64,000 nucleotides of DNA from Populus alba (Eukaryota > Streptophyta > Magnoliopsida > Malpighiales > Salicaceae), in the NCBI RefSeq assembly GCF_005239225.2, contig NC_133301.1:11842318-11906317 (forward strand). Reading direction: 5' to 3'. Position 1 is the stretch's first letter. Every line of letters begins with the position of its first letter. Below the pieces are notes generated by a model. That model saw nothing but the letters and a program-made list of their open reading frames with translations, had not been told where the DNA came from and did not search any database. The translations under genes were made by a program, and so were the position numbers. Positions 13,097-25,994 of the stretch are shown here, in pieces.

Positions 13097-13134
<38 letters not shown>
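13096..13134. repeat. (TA)n microsatellite
   Basis: Uninterrupted TA run of about 19 units beside the hairpin. Confidence 0.9.
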
Positions 13135-13137
<3 letters not shown>

Positions 13138-13454
13138 TTAAATTGATTAGACCATTCACAGGACATCATTACATTGACAAATGCAAACTGCAATTACAGG
13201 CCCTACAACGTTGTTGAAAACTCGGTCTCCTTCCCAAATTCGCTTTGGATTCCATGACAAACATCTCTTAGCTCGAAGGACTTGATGTAAAATAGACTAA
13301 TCTTGCAAATTGATGACAAAATTGTGCTTGCTTCCTCTTTCACCCGATTGTCGGATCCTTTTTCTTCATTAATTGTCAGAGACTGTCGTTTTAAGATCAT
13401 TATATATTTGTTGTGTATATTTTATCAGATTCCAAGCACGTTATTTATTGCACA

Positions 13455-13740
13455 ATATCTTCTATAAATAAATAAATGAAGCATTGAATTGAATAAATAT
13501 CTTGTGGGGGGGGGGGGCATGGACATTGAATTAAATAAATTAATGGTTTTTTTGTACATGTTTTTTTTTCAAATTTGAACCGTTTTATTTACTTCTCAGT
13601 ATACAATTATATCTCCTATGAATAAATAATTGGAGCATTAAGTTGGACAGATCTCGTGTGGGTCATGGAGACTACATTAAATAAATAAATGTAGCATTAA
13701 GATCAACAAATAGCCTGTGATTTAGTTGCGAGGTACATGG
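13455..13740. repeat. Degenerate tandem duplication, about 152-bp unit
   Basis: A segment starting near 13459 (TCTATAAATAAATAAATGAA then GCATTGAATT) recurs near 13611 (TCCTATGAATAAATAATTGG then AGCATTAAGTT). Each copy is followed by a TGTGGG-type stretch, a CATGGA(G/C) and an ATTAAATAAATAAA run. A run of about 12 G occurs in the first unit at about 13506. Confidence 0.5.
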
Positions 13741-16700
13741 TATTGTTGTTCTTAGATGTTTGATTATTTATAAGAGGTAATGCTAATATTTCAACAACTT
13801 TTATGTGACCACAAGTGCATGTTACTCCAAATACTATATTTTACATCATAGTTGTTAGACCATGTAGGCTAAAATCTTGAGTTACGAGAATGTATATTAA
13901 TTTATTTATCGATGATATGTTGATTATTTTAATAAACTTTTTACTTTATAAAATTATTATAATCAGATTTAATTAGATTGATCATGTTTTACAAAAAATT
14001 ATTATCCTCACCCGTCTAATTACTTGTTTATTCTAAATTACCAATTTTTTAAATTAACCCCTCAAATTAAACCATGTTTAACAAGATCAAGGCATATTGC
14101 TTTTGACTATGTCACCGTCATTCCCAACTATAGATATTTCTATTTCCAAAAGCATTTTGAAGACTGTACTAATATGGTAAAATAATAAAAATAATAATAA
14201 TAAAGTTTTCTTTCCTTAACATTTACCGGTGTCGGGCTCCTGAAAACCCGAGACTTTCAGGACCTCAGATAATTTTCCAACCACTATTTCACCGGTCCTA
14301 ACATTCATTTGTACAATCTCTGTGTTCTTACGCAGTTTCCTTTTCTTTTTTTATTCCCCCATTATTTGTCTCATTCTCTACAAGACAATAATGTAATGTC
14401 CCTCGAAATTTTATAACATAAAAATCGGAAAAAAAAAAAACCAACTTTATTTCCCGTATACAGTGTTGTTATTTTGCCCTAATGTTGATTTTTAACGGCA
14501 CCGCCGTAGAAACAAACACGGGCTCATCAAATAACCGGCCTGAGCTCGAAGGCATTAATTAAACTCCGGCGGCAATCCCGGGAGTCGCATGATATGGGGA
14601 CACACAGGGATACGATGAAGCAGCTTTTGGCATTAAATGCATGAGGCTGGATAATCTTTACCCTCACTCACTGCCATTTGATTCGAAGTTTTGCAGCCAT
14701 TAAAGGTTTCAAAAAGAAAAAGGAAATCGATGGCAAGAAGGATTCCAAGGAGAAAGAAAAAGTTGAAAGATGAGGTTCAGTGTACGAGCAAGCTAGTTAA
14801 GACCCTCTCCTCTCTCTTTCTGAGTGTGAACAGCTACCTTTTGTTCACGCTTTTGTTATCTCTCCATCAACTCGTTCAAAAGATGTTTTGTCCTTTGGCA
14901 TATGCGCTCCCATGGCTCCTCCTTTTTCACCTGCTTCTTCTGATGACATGAACCTTTCTGGGCTCGCCAGCTTTTTATACTGTTATCCAGCGTGCATGTT
15001 TTGTCAACATGAAACTTTTATTTCTCATCTTCTACTTACATGCAGGTTCATTCATTGCTTCTTTATTTTTATTTTTATTTATTATTATTATGCCTGTCCC
15101 AGGGTACTGTTTGCTTTAGAATCGAAATATAATATTTTTTATTTTCAAAAAGATCAATTTTAACAGCAACAAATTAAAACAATCAAAACACTGTGCTTAA
15201 AGCTTTGTTTATATATAGCGATGGATACAATATAGATATTAATAAGTTTTCTGCAAGTTTGCTCATATCACAATCAATATATATATATGTTTGATATTAT
15301 AGTATATATAGTCCTTTTTAAAATTGTTTTTTATTTGAAAATAGATTAAAATAAAAATGATTATATTCGGAAACACTCACCAATACATACACACAGAATC
15401 ATATCTATAGATTTGTCAACTTTGACAAATCAACCCTCTGACCTGTGGATTGATAAACTTGTAATATACGAACTTATTGGTGTGTTCATCACAATAACAG
15501 CGTCGCAGTACCGACATCCCTTAATGTTTATCCAGAGAAAAAAAGAATTATCTTGAATTTGAAGTGAATGATTTTTTTTTTTAGGGACAAAAGCATGACA
15601 AATAATTATAGATAAATTCTCTTAAATGAAAATATAATTTGTCAATTTTCTTTGATATCTCTGCCTCATCATAATATATATAACAGTACTGACAGCGCGA
15701 TCCCAGGCATGTCGATATTTTGTATTGGTTAGTGCTGTCCATCCACTGATAGGAACCTGATGTATAGAACACATAGCAATAGTTATGAGAAATTAATTTG
15801 AGATTAAATCTGTAAATACAGGCATTTTGAAATGTTTTCTTCATAAATATAAATCTAAATCTTCTTATTAATGTATCTCTTGTTTATCTTAGTCATCACA
15901 ATATTGTTTTTAATTGAAATTATTGACAATAATTCATTCACAATATCGAATGATCAGTATCTTTCTCAGCATTTGAAGAGCTAGTGGAATATATAGATAG
16001 TATGAGATATATATAGCTATATATATACCGTCCATGTGAGATATATCTTATTTCTTCGCAAAACATCTATGCACGTACGTGTCTAAACCCCTGTCTAAGA
16101 AAAAAGAATACTAAACGCTTGGTTAATAATTAAACTCATTTGGTAATCCAAATCGCTGTCTACTCTATCATCTTGATCATATGCAATTGGGTTTATCTTA
16201 TTAAGTCAAAGGTCAGATAATCAGACGATAATTAATTAGTTGACTGTGGATCTCATTAAGAAGACGGTGGCAGCCCAACCAAGAGCAGATCTCTCTACCT
16301 TATTCTCTAACGACACATATCTTAAGATACCTCCATATCCTTACCCAACATCTGCTATCTAGATTCTGCAGAAGGCAGCTGCGGTACTGCTGGGCGGGCC
16401 ATGGCACCCCAGCTGTCTCTAAGTGTTTAATTTCTTCATAAAATAAAATTAAAGGGTTTTGGCTGAAGATCTTTTTATTTTTTTAAGGAAAAATCTCAAA
16501 GTTTTGCCTCCCCATCATTGATTCGGAGGATGAACACATTTCTAAAAGTGCTTTCATTGTCTTTCTCTAGCTAGGACCCCTGGCTTTGAATGTGCCACCT
16601 GGTAGTTTAAATCTCTTGAGTCCTGATGAGGATGAGTAGTGATACAATATGCGTATAATGGCATTTATAGATGTAGTTGGAAGATGGGCTGTACTTTGTA

Positions 16701-16864
16701 TTGAGACTTAAGCATTTTCTTTCTTTATGTCTAGGGCCTCGCACATACATTTGGCAGACAGCAATGGTTTTTCCGGTAGCCCCCATCCGGGAAAGATATG
16801 GAAAAGCATGCTTGCATTTTACTCATGTGTCCACCGAGTTTGGATTAAAAAAAAATGTGAATTT
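13741..16864. other. AT-rich intergenic DNA
   Basis: No gene recognised. Two overlapping plus-strand frames at 14691-15163 have no domain and biased Lys/Arg then Leu/Ser composition. Short TA-rich repeats lie at about 15276-15310 and 15990-16028. Confidence 0.4.
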
Positions 16865-17062
16865 TTATTTTTTTTTATTTACGTGGGTGTCCAGGCCAGC
16901 TTACGCGTACTACGACTAATCCCACGGCTCACTGAACATCCTGCAAACCCAATGAACATGTAAGACACTGCGGGGGTGACAGGCGTGCACGGTGAGGTTT
17001 GAACCCAGGATGCAGAGGAAGGAAACAAGTCCCTTCAACCGCTGGGTTAAGACATCAAGTGC
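16865..17062 (-). mobile_element. tRNA-derived SINE
   Basis: Read on the minus strand, the unit starts near 17062. It carries an A-box-like TAACCCAGCGG, then about 40 bp later a B-box GGTTCAAACC, the usual pol III promoter arrangement. The downstream part (CGTGGGATTAGTCG, then AAGCTGGCCTGGACACCCAC) resembles the conserved body/3' part of angiosperm Au-like SINEs as I remember them. An A/T-rich tail follows at the low-coordinate end. The 7-bp direct repeat TGAATTT at 16858-16864 and 17063-17069 would be the target-site duplication. Family naming is tentative. Confidence 0.7.
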
Positions 17063-17069
17063 TGAATTT

Positions 17070-20000
17070 CCATTTTTTCTTTTACCGGAATGTGGGTTTT
17101 GATCTTGGCAGATTTCCAGGCACACCCGAAGTGATATATATGGTTGGTCAAAATGAAGAGCCTGCTGCGCGGGCTTTGTTCTTCTATTAGGAAGAATCGG
17201 AAACAATGTTCTTGGAATATTTCTCCACTGATTCAAGGTTAATTATAATTAACATGAACGCTCAAACAAGGTCTTAAATCATTTTTTTAATTACTGCAGG
17301 AATTTCTGTAGGGTTTTGTCATCCACAAATTGTGGCAATTAGGTTAATTAAACTAGTGAGGTAGGCCCCTTTGAAAGTTAGATGTCTTAACTTTTAAAAA
17401 CAAGTTTTAAAATCTAACTTTATGGTTTAATTGAAACCCATTTAGATTTTAGACGCTCAATATGCTCCTGCTGATGAAAGGGTCTGTCTTACGTCGGCAT
17501 GGGTTGCTTCCACGAGGTTGAGTCGTTCTTGGAAACCTTTTTTTTTTCCTCTCATCTTTTCCTCTCGATAAAAAAGTTAGCAGCTTTTGTGTAAAGCTTA
17601 GTGCTTAAGAAAGCCAAATTTCCACACCATCAGTGGAGAAAAAGTAGCTTTTCTCTCTGCCTCATCTATGTGGCATTTTCTATTGTTAGTAGTTCTTAAG
17701 GATTCCCAAAAGTTAAAGGAAGAAGATGAAATGTTATTTCACATGAAGCTTTTTGAGGTGGGAATTTGGCACTTTCCGATTGTTCCTTTCTCTAGAACTA
17801 TATATATATATAAATATGGCCAAATAAAAAAAAAGGAGGACGACTTTTCAGGGGCGGTGCCTCCTTATCGATCAAGCCACACAATTAGTTGGGGTTTACC
17901 TAAGTGTTAATTGTTCCAAAAAAAAAAAAAAAAAAAAAAAGCTCAAGGAAAAGAAAATTAAGCCAAATCCCATAATGATCAATGGAAAATCCACAACGCA
18001 TATATTAAGCACCATTAATTACACAACTAAAGTTCAACAATTTATTCTCAACTTCCAACACTTCGCCTTTAATAACAAGAAAGGAAGAGGAACTTATTTG
18101 CTTATCAATTTATATTAGCCTTACAAATTACATATATATAAAAAAAATTAGATATAGAATTCACCTATGAATAGTGTAGCCTTTGATTAATTTGCTTTTT
18201 TCTTTCTTTTCTGGATGGAACATTTAATATGACACTCAAACTTTTATAGAGTTATTTTTTTCTAAATGACGTTACAAAATTTCTATTTGCTAAAAGGGGA
18301 ACCAATGGTCACCTTTTGCTTGATTGATGCATGCTTTATCTTACCGAATTCATCTCACATGAAAAGTAAGACGGATTTCCTTTATTCTCAACTAAAAAGG
18401 GAGGGAAGAAAAGGGAATTCTAGAGGGAGGGGAGGGGGGAGATTGAAAGTCTAATTGCATTTGAGTACAAGAAGCTACCAAAATCCTTACTGGAGGAGGT
18501 GGCTCTCAATTCTCCCCAGCAGTGAGTGATTTGCTGTTTTGTGTTTGCTTGAAGTTTGACCTTTCATGACGTGATTATCACCAATTTTAATACGTGTAAT
18601 TGAAAAGCAAGGTGGGGTTTGGCTTGCATCAGTGAAAAGAGTTATCGGACCTTCTGTCTCATGATATTCCATCAATTAGCCTTTGCAAACGCTTTAACCC
18701 GTTTCATGATCCATGGATTGATCGATTGAGATTTGAAACTAGACGTGGGAAAAGAGGAGGGGGCCCTTTTTGAGGTCTTAATAAGTCAAATAAAACGCAA
18801 CTTTAGCAATTACATAACTTGAAGAAAAATATTGGGAGATCCTCGCGATGGGGTCGTTGGTTGATATAGCAATCCTTGCTTGGAGGAAAAGAAGGGGAGA
18901 GCATAGTGCGGGGTCTTTTTTTCTTGAATTATGGTTCCTCCATTATTGGTGGGGCTGGTAAGGCCTGTGGCATAGTGCGGGGGAACTTTTCCCTCATCAA
19001 GGAACCAATTACAAAGCAACCCTACCCTTCGATAATGATGCTAAAGGCTTGGATCATATAATCTAGATAATGGTTTATCAATTCAAACCGAGCAAGATGC
19101 AGAAATGATGAGTTGAGATCTAAGAAGAAGTTTGTAAAAAGTGGGAGAAAAGGAGCTCTGTGGAACATGCATGAAAGTGCAAGTATTATTATGGTATCAT
19201 GCTAGCTTGAGATGTGGGCATGCCTCAGACAAGCAAAGGAGCTTCTTCAAAAACACTTTGCTCCCCTGCCCTTCCTTCTACTTTCTTTCGCTTCGTGCCA
19301 AAAAGTTTTCCTCGATCCTGTTCATATATAAAATAAACGAGGCTCCTTTAATTCTTTGTCCAAAAACGAATTCTTCTCGAAAAATAAATGATTTCATGGA
19401 AAGTAGATTGCTTTTCAACGCGTGATTCATCACCGTGAAAAAAGAATTGCAAGGGAAAAAAAACATTTTTTAAGTGTTTGGTATATACATTAAAATTAAT
19501 AACTTCGTGTTTTTCTTATGTGGATAATATATATAAATCTTAAGCTATAACGTATTGCATTTCTCTAATAAAATATATAATATATTAAAACATTTAATAT
19601 TAACAGTATATTATGTGCACTAATAGATTAAATTATATAATCCCTATACGTTATTTATTACTACATCCAAATACATGTTTCCCTAAAGATATTTTAAAAT
19701 ATTCTTACGAATGTGCGTGCATGTGCCATCTTAGTTTTCTCACGTTCTTCATCTAAGTTGAAAATTGAATTTATTTGATTAATTTTCTAGAGCTCAACTA
19801 AACAATAAACAAGTCAAGGAAACATTTTCCTGGAATCTATCTAACATGAAGTAAATAACACACTGAAAAATCCAAATATGAAATGGGAACTTATTTCACT
19901 TTATCGATCCCTTCTTTGTTCGTAGTTGTAGTGCTGGGACATTAGCATCGCAGGCTATCTAATGTTCTGTACATCATTTATTGGGATCCAGCTGCCAGCA

Positions 20001-20888
20001 CTACTTATCGTCCTGCCATGCATTCTGTACTTCCTTTTATGTATATTGCAATTTATTGCGATTAACGTTATATAGAATCGACTGTGTCGCAAGACTTGTC
20101 CGAAATACGCGCTGGTGTTAATTATAACCTATGAGAGGAGCACAGTCGTCCATTGATGAATGCTTCCATTAATAAACCTTGCCTACTCCAGAAGAAAAAT
20201 TATGGAGACCATCTGAACAGTGCAACGTGCCCACATCCTTCCACATCGATCGCTATGAATAATTCAAAAAAGTATCTGTTCTGCATAATCTCTCTTTTTT
20301 TTTCAGGCAACGTGGATGATGCAGCAGTTATACATATTCTTTTTAGTTTATATATACCAACTCATGGCAAATTATAAGAGAAGGGTTTGCGTTCAACCCG
20401 TGGACGGGTTGATTCTGGGTAAATTTGAAGGTATGCTGGAGAGTCTTATACCTGTGATAGGTGTTCATGATGAAAGGTATTTCCAGGGCCTTTTCAACTG
20501 GTTTGCCCTTTCCTTGTATCCTAATCAATAATGGTGTCTTGACTCGTGATAATTTAGGGTTATCGATCCTCTTTTTTTTTTTTTGTTCTATCACATCTTT
20601 CAAGAGAATGTGACATCACTAGGACTTATTTTCAATAAGCTTTGGAATCTCTCCTCGAGGATATATAGCCCGTCTAGGATCAAGTTGATCTTCGGTAAAG
20701 CGTCTTGGTGTGTATCCACCCCTCTAGTCAGGCTATCAGCCTTTTTTTCATAATCTATTATTGATAGAATTTTCTTATAAAAATCTCTTTATTTAACTTC
20801 TCAAGGTAAAACTGCACTCTTCCATGCCATGACCTTTGTTTTTGTGGAACCAGTAAATTTTTTGCATTAAGGAACTTAATGGGCCTTA
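17070..20888. other. Intergenic, no gene recognised
   Basis: It contains an A run of about 22 at 17919-17940, several AT-rich stretches, and short frames without domains. A small perfect inverted repeat (8-bp stem TCAACCCG / CGGGTTGA, 4-nt loop) lies at about 20393-20412. The phrase GCATAGTGCGGG occurs twice, at about 18901 and 18970. Confidence 0.4.
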
Positions 20889-21270
20889 CACTACTAGAAA
20901 ATTAACAAATATAAATAAAAATATTGATGTAATGATTTTATTGGTAAATTACAATGAATTTTACAAACAAAATATCTCCCCGCTATATCTATTAGTACTA
21001 TTTATTATGTCAATTACAAGAATATCATTGATTGATTAAATTTGTCGGTATTTTTCAAAGAGCTTTGGAAATGTTCATTTTTCAATTGCACTGTTAATTA
21101 TTATTCTTTACAGAAAAAATTACCGATAGATTGAAAAGTCATGATGATAATTGGGGGGTTTTTTAATTTTTTTTTTATTAAATTAAATATTATAGACAAA
21201 ATCAGCTATAGAATGGTTAAAAATATTAATATTTAATTATCTATCAGTAAAACCATCAGTAAAATATCCT
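20889..21270. mobile_element. CACTA-like transposon end, probably truncated
   Basis: The segment opens with CACTACTAGAAAATT, close to the CACTACAAGAAAA-type terminus of plant En/Spm (CACTA) elements. Subterminal motifs ACCGATAGAT, a TCGGTATTTTTC near 21046, and repeated ATCAGTAAAA near 21244-21260 fit a non-autonomous derivative. I could not find a matching opposite terminus, so the right boundary is arbitrary. Confidence 0.35.
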
Positions 21271-21367
21271 AGTAAAAGACTAGAATCCCTCATTTCATAA
21301 TTCTAAAAGGCATATAATTCTCTTTACAACTTTGCATCATCAACCCCATAAATCAAAGCCTATAAAC

Positions 21368-21907
21368 CATAGTTTTGAAACCCGGACCACTTGGTGGGTT
21401 GACCTATAACTCGGCTGACCCAGGCCTGGGATTGGTCCGAGTCTAAATAAAAACCCGCCGAGAAGTTGGCCCGGTGAAACCCGATTGACCCAGCAGGTCG
21501 ACCCAAAACTTGGGACCCGAGCAAACCCGGCTGAGACCTGACCTCTTTTTTTTATATATACATAGCCGAAAACAACATCATTCATTGTGGCCTTTTAAAA
21601 TATCAAAAAAATTTACTCCAAATGATGTAGATGAAGGATGCAAAATTGCAGACAAAGATAACAAGAAAAAGAAATTTCAATCGCATAGCTCCTGTGCCCA
21701 TAATACACATCCACCCCAAACACGGCATCCCTTTTCGTAGTGATCCCTACTCATTCCTGTAGATTCCATTGAAGACAACATCCCCGATTTTGAACAGATC
21801 CTGCCTTAAGACATGACTGGAAAAGCCCCTCTTCAAAGTTTCGTACGTGAATATCATTGTTATTGTTGATGCACGATTACTGTTGTTTTCTATTTTGATG
21901 CCCATGT

Positions 21908-21948
<41 letters not shown>

Positions 21949-22164
21949 GATTTTCTTTTTCTCTTTACCTTCTATTCTCAATTTAAAGAGAATGCCTATT
22001 TGTGGTGATTAAAAGAGAATGTTTATTTGTGGTTGGAAAGCTGGAAAGCATATTGACGAAAGAGGGGAATTGTATTTGTTGAAGTTTTTATTTGATTTTT
22101 TTGGGTTGACCCGTGACCCGATCATTAGATCAAGTCGATTACCGGGTCGAGTTTCAAAACTATG
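21368..22164. mobile_element. Non-autonomous terminal-inverted-repeat element
   Basis: The left end CATAGTTTTGAAACCCGG and the inverted right end CATAGTTTTGAAACTCGACC share 14 perfect terminal bases and then similar CCCGG-rich subterminal sequence. The outer 150 bp on the left is unusually GC-rich for this region, with many GACCCGG/GGTTGACC words that reappear inverted near 22095-22145. There is no coding capacity. Length is 797 bp. No clear target-site duplication was seen, so the superfamily is not assigned. Confidence 0.6.
21909..21947. repeat. (TC)n microsatellite
   Basis: Pure CT run of about 19 units inside the TIR element. Confidence 0.9.
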
Positions 22165-22219
22165 CTACGAACTCTAGTAGTCCATATAACTTATGCATCA
22201 AAATATAGTTTTTATTGTT

Positions 22220-22535
22220 GGGTAATGAAATTACTTATTATATTATATTATATTATTATTGTAATTCAAAATATTTTAAAATACTTTTCTTGCAATGTTG
22301 TTATGTATTAATGGTTTTATTATTCACAAACCCAACTAGGATAAATAAATCATCACAGAGGTTGTCCTAAAGTTTTGATTGAAGGGTAATGAAACTTCTC
22401 AATACATTACTTTATTGTACTCAAATCATTTTGAAATATCTCTTCTTTTGCAATCTTGTAATGTATTAATAGTTTTATTATTCACGAACTCATGTAGGAT
22501 AAAGGAATCATCATCGAGTTACCAAGTATTTTTTG
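22220..22535. repeat. Degenerate tandem duplication, about 164-bp unit
   Basis: Both units begin GGGTAATGAAA (22220 and 22384). Both contain a TTTTGCAAT/TCTTGCAATGTTGT segment, then ATGTATTAAT(G/A)GTTTTATT, then ATTCAC(A/G)AAC, and end near GGATAAA and AATCATCA. Similarity is clear but eroded. Confidence 0.6.
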
Positions 22536-25500
22536 TGTAATGTGGTTTTCTTTTGCAATTTTTGGATGTAGCGAAAATCCTCTAAACTTTTTAATTACTC
22601 TCTTTGCTCACTTGATTTAATAAAATATAAGAAGGAAGAGTAGTCAAGGTTAAGAAGAATATATTAAAAAAAAACAAATATCTTAAATTATGTGTAGAGA
22701 TATATGAAAAACCAAGTAATACACTCACGCACACTAAAGATATCAATCACCAAATATATTTAAAATAATATAATATAATTAATTAATTAAATTAAATTTA
22801 CTAATTATATAAAAAAACTATCATTAATTACAATTCTAAATCAGTAATCTAACAGTATTTGCAGCCCGCGCACATGCATGGGTTGGGGGTGGAGTTTCAG
22901 ATATTGGAGTCAAACTGTCTGCTGCCAAAGTCTTGAATGGCAAGAAATATGGAAGTTGATTTGATACCATATTTCCATTATACTACCACCTTGTCTACGC
23001 TACGCTACGCTACCTCGTCACGAATTTGCCAATTTTGTAGAGGCTTTTGCTTGTTCAACGGATATATAATTATGCTTTTTCGGTCCACAATCTCATATAT
23101 AGCAATTAGAGCATGCATGATCATGACAACTACAAATTCTTCCAATTTATACTATTTAATTAAGTCATGACAAAACCCTAAAGTATTTTCTCTCGGAGTA
23201 CTTGGCATCACCATGCATCTGCTGCTAATTAACAATCGAAGTTTGCATTTGCTTCTTGTAATTCACTTCGATTATTGTTTACAAGAGTCGACGTGCTTGA
23301 CCGATTTCGGGTTAATGCTCCATTGCATTCTTGGATGTGTATATATTGTAAGAAATTGAAAAGGTTTTCTTTATTTCATACCAGATCAAATGAAAGAGTG
23401 AACTCAGTAGAATCAATTTTTTTAAGAAGCTGATTTGTTTTTGGGTTTGGAACTGTATTTGGACGTGTTTTAAAAAAAATATTTGATTTGAAAAAAATAT
23501 TAGATTGGTGTTTTTTTTATAGTTTTGATAGGCTGATATCAAAACTTAAAATTCTAAAAGAATTATTTAAATATGTTTTCAAACTAAAAATTCTTTTAAA
23601 AACCACCATATATCAAAATGTAAATCACACAATTATGATTTATTTGAGAATGTGGTAAGATTTGTTTTTTAAAGTGTTTTTTATTTGAAAATACATCAAA
23701 ATAATATATATGATTTATTTTTTAAAATTTATTTTTAATATCAGCACATTAAAATAATTTAAAAATATTTAAAATTTAATTTAAAACTAAAATAATTCAA
23801 AAATATTCAAGGACACTGATGAATACAAATATAGCCAGACAATTGAAAAGTTGAGCCCTTGGAATTGCTAAAAGCATGGTCATAAATCCAACCATGAATT
23901 GAAGTTTGCTGCAATATAATTGGAAAAGGGAATTATTTTTTCAATTTTTTTTAACACATTTTCCACTACAATGATGACATGAAAAGAAGAGGTTAGGCTA
24001 ATCACTCAATATAAAGTGATTTAGCACTTCATAAGTCAATTTTTTTTAATTTTTTTGCAGAACAGTACAGTCAGAGCGAAAATATCTTTATGACCTTTGA
24101 AATTTTGAGTGAAAAGGATATTAGGTCATACCTAATTTTTACCCTAGGTGTATTTAGAGCTTTTGAACCGATAGATGATCTTTTGCAATTTCTACTCTAT
24201 AAGATTACAGTTGAAAACCACTCTGTAGAATTATTCAATTGCTTTACCTAATTGAGTTCAAAAGCATCATCAACAGAAATGGACTTGGATTTTATTCAAA
24301 ATAATATTAACACATTAAATAATTTAAAAATATTTAAAAATTTAATTTAAAATAAAATAAAAATATAATACAGATGACCAAGAAGTATAGCTTCTAATCA
24401 CCGGATTAACTTCTAGATCATCAAATTAATCGAGTGAACCAAGTTAATCTCTTTTATTATTAAAATAAATATAATTATAAACTTGTAAATAATTAGGTGT
24501 TTTTTATTGATTTTTTAGGATGTTAAGTGTAATTAGGTGTATAAAGTTAAGGAGAGAAAATGTAATTTTATAAATTTTAGATTAAAAACAAAAAAATACA
24601 GCAAAGTAAATTTTTTTTTTTTTTTTTGGTAATTGACTTCTTTTTTGTTGAGAAAAAAAGAGGGAATTATAATAGATAATTTATTGGGGATTCGAGAAGC
24701 AGAGTGAACACACGAATGAATCGAAGCGCGTACGGAAAACCAGGTGTTGAAAAAGGAAGGTCGTCGTAGTTGTTGTTGTTGTTGTTGCAGTAGTAAAGGA
24801 GAAGGAGAGGGGTGGGGAGGTGATGAGCTCGAAAAACGCGTAAAAGGCAAGGGAAGAAGGGCGTGCGTTCTGAAAAGGCTAAAATGACGATTATTATTTT
24901 TGTTCCCGAAGACTTCTCTCCTTTCCCTTCTTCACAAAACAAATACCCAAAAAAGTAAATCCAACGCACACGATTTTGTAAATTTAGGAATCCCCAAATG
25001 TTGAATTTAAGTAACATTTTTTCTTCTTCTTTTTAAATCTACATGATATAATAATAGTAATAATTTATAAACCATATAGTATATAGTAGATAACCCAGTA
25101 ATAAGAGCTTGGAATTAAAAAAATTATTATTTCTATAATTTTAGGTTTAAACCATGTGGTTGCTAATATAATAATAACTGAAAACTTATATAATTATTAA
25201 TTTTAAAACTTATAAAATTAGTCCCGGTACATGCAAGTTGGCCCAAATATTCATATTAATTTTACGAGCATAAGTTTGCAATGGGTTGCACCAATATTTT
25301 ACTTGTTACGTACCAAATTCATATCATGATGGGATGTTAATGACTAAGAATAGTAATTAGATAAAATTAAGTATTTTGTATATGTTATGCACATAAATAT
25401 CATAATGTCTATTTAGAATAACTACTAAAATGTTACCTTACCCTCCTCTCCGTATGAAATCCTTTCTTTAAATCCTCTAAAACAGTACAAGTTGCTAGGG

Positions 25501-25965
25501 TTCCTCGATGTTTATTTCTATTTTTTGTTCGAGAGGCTAAACCTTCCGTTTGGGATTGTAATCTGAACGGCTAAAATTCAGATTTTTTAATTTAAAATTA
25601 TTTTATATATTTTTAAATTGTTTTAATTAAAAATAAATAAATAATACATTAATTTAATATTTTTTATACTAAAAAAACATTTTAAAAATCAAACATTACA
25701 TATTCAAAAGCACCGTCAAAGCATTAATAGTTTGAAATACAATCGGAATACAGAACCCATCGTCTCTATCTCCTTGTTGACCTGATGATCTGAGACAGGG
25801 ACGGTCCAAGCTGAACCCCAACAAACCAAGTAAATGCAGCTTTTTATAAGGTAGTTGCACCTGTAATTGGTGGGAGGATTTATTATGGCATTCTATAGCA
25901 TTTAATGATCCATTAACCTTCGACACAGACAAGGCTCTGCTTCGTCTTACCTTCAAGAGGCAAGG
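22536..25965. other. AT-rich intergenic DNA with dispersed repeat fragments
   Basis: No gene recognised. Stretches at about 23660-23800, 24290-24370 and 25575-25690 share the same AT-rich words (for example TTTTTATTTGAAAATA, ATTAAAATAATTTAAAAATAT) and look like fragments of one dispersed family. CTACG pentamers repeat at about 22995-23014, and GTT triplets at about 24770-24787. The overlapping minus-strand frames at 24533-25017 are low-complexity Gln/Pro/Ser translations of these repeats. Confidence 0.4.
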
Positions 25966-25994
25966 CTCCTCCTCCTCCTCCTCCTCCTCCTCCT
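25966..25994. repeat. (CTC)n microsatellite
   Basis: CTC/TCC trinucleotide run of nine units. Confidence 0.85.

Noticed and set aside
14691..15163. Plus-strand frames beginning with a Lys/Arg-rich stretch
   Set aside because: Basic then Leu/Ser-rich runs without a family match; no conserved plant small-peptide motif was found.
16677..17236. Short frames on both strands around the SINE
   Set aside because: They read through the SINE body; no independent evidence of coding.
24533..25017. Two overlapping minus-strand frames of 105 and 116 codons
   Set aside because: Both are driven by GTT triplets and purine-rich tracts; low-complexity Gln/Pro/Ser content, no domain, and each contradicts the other's frame.
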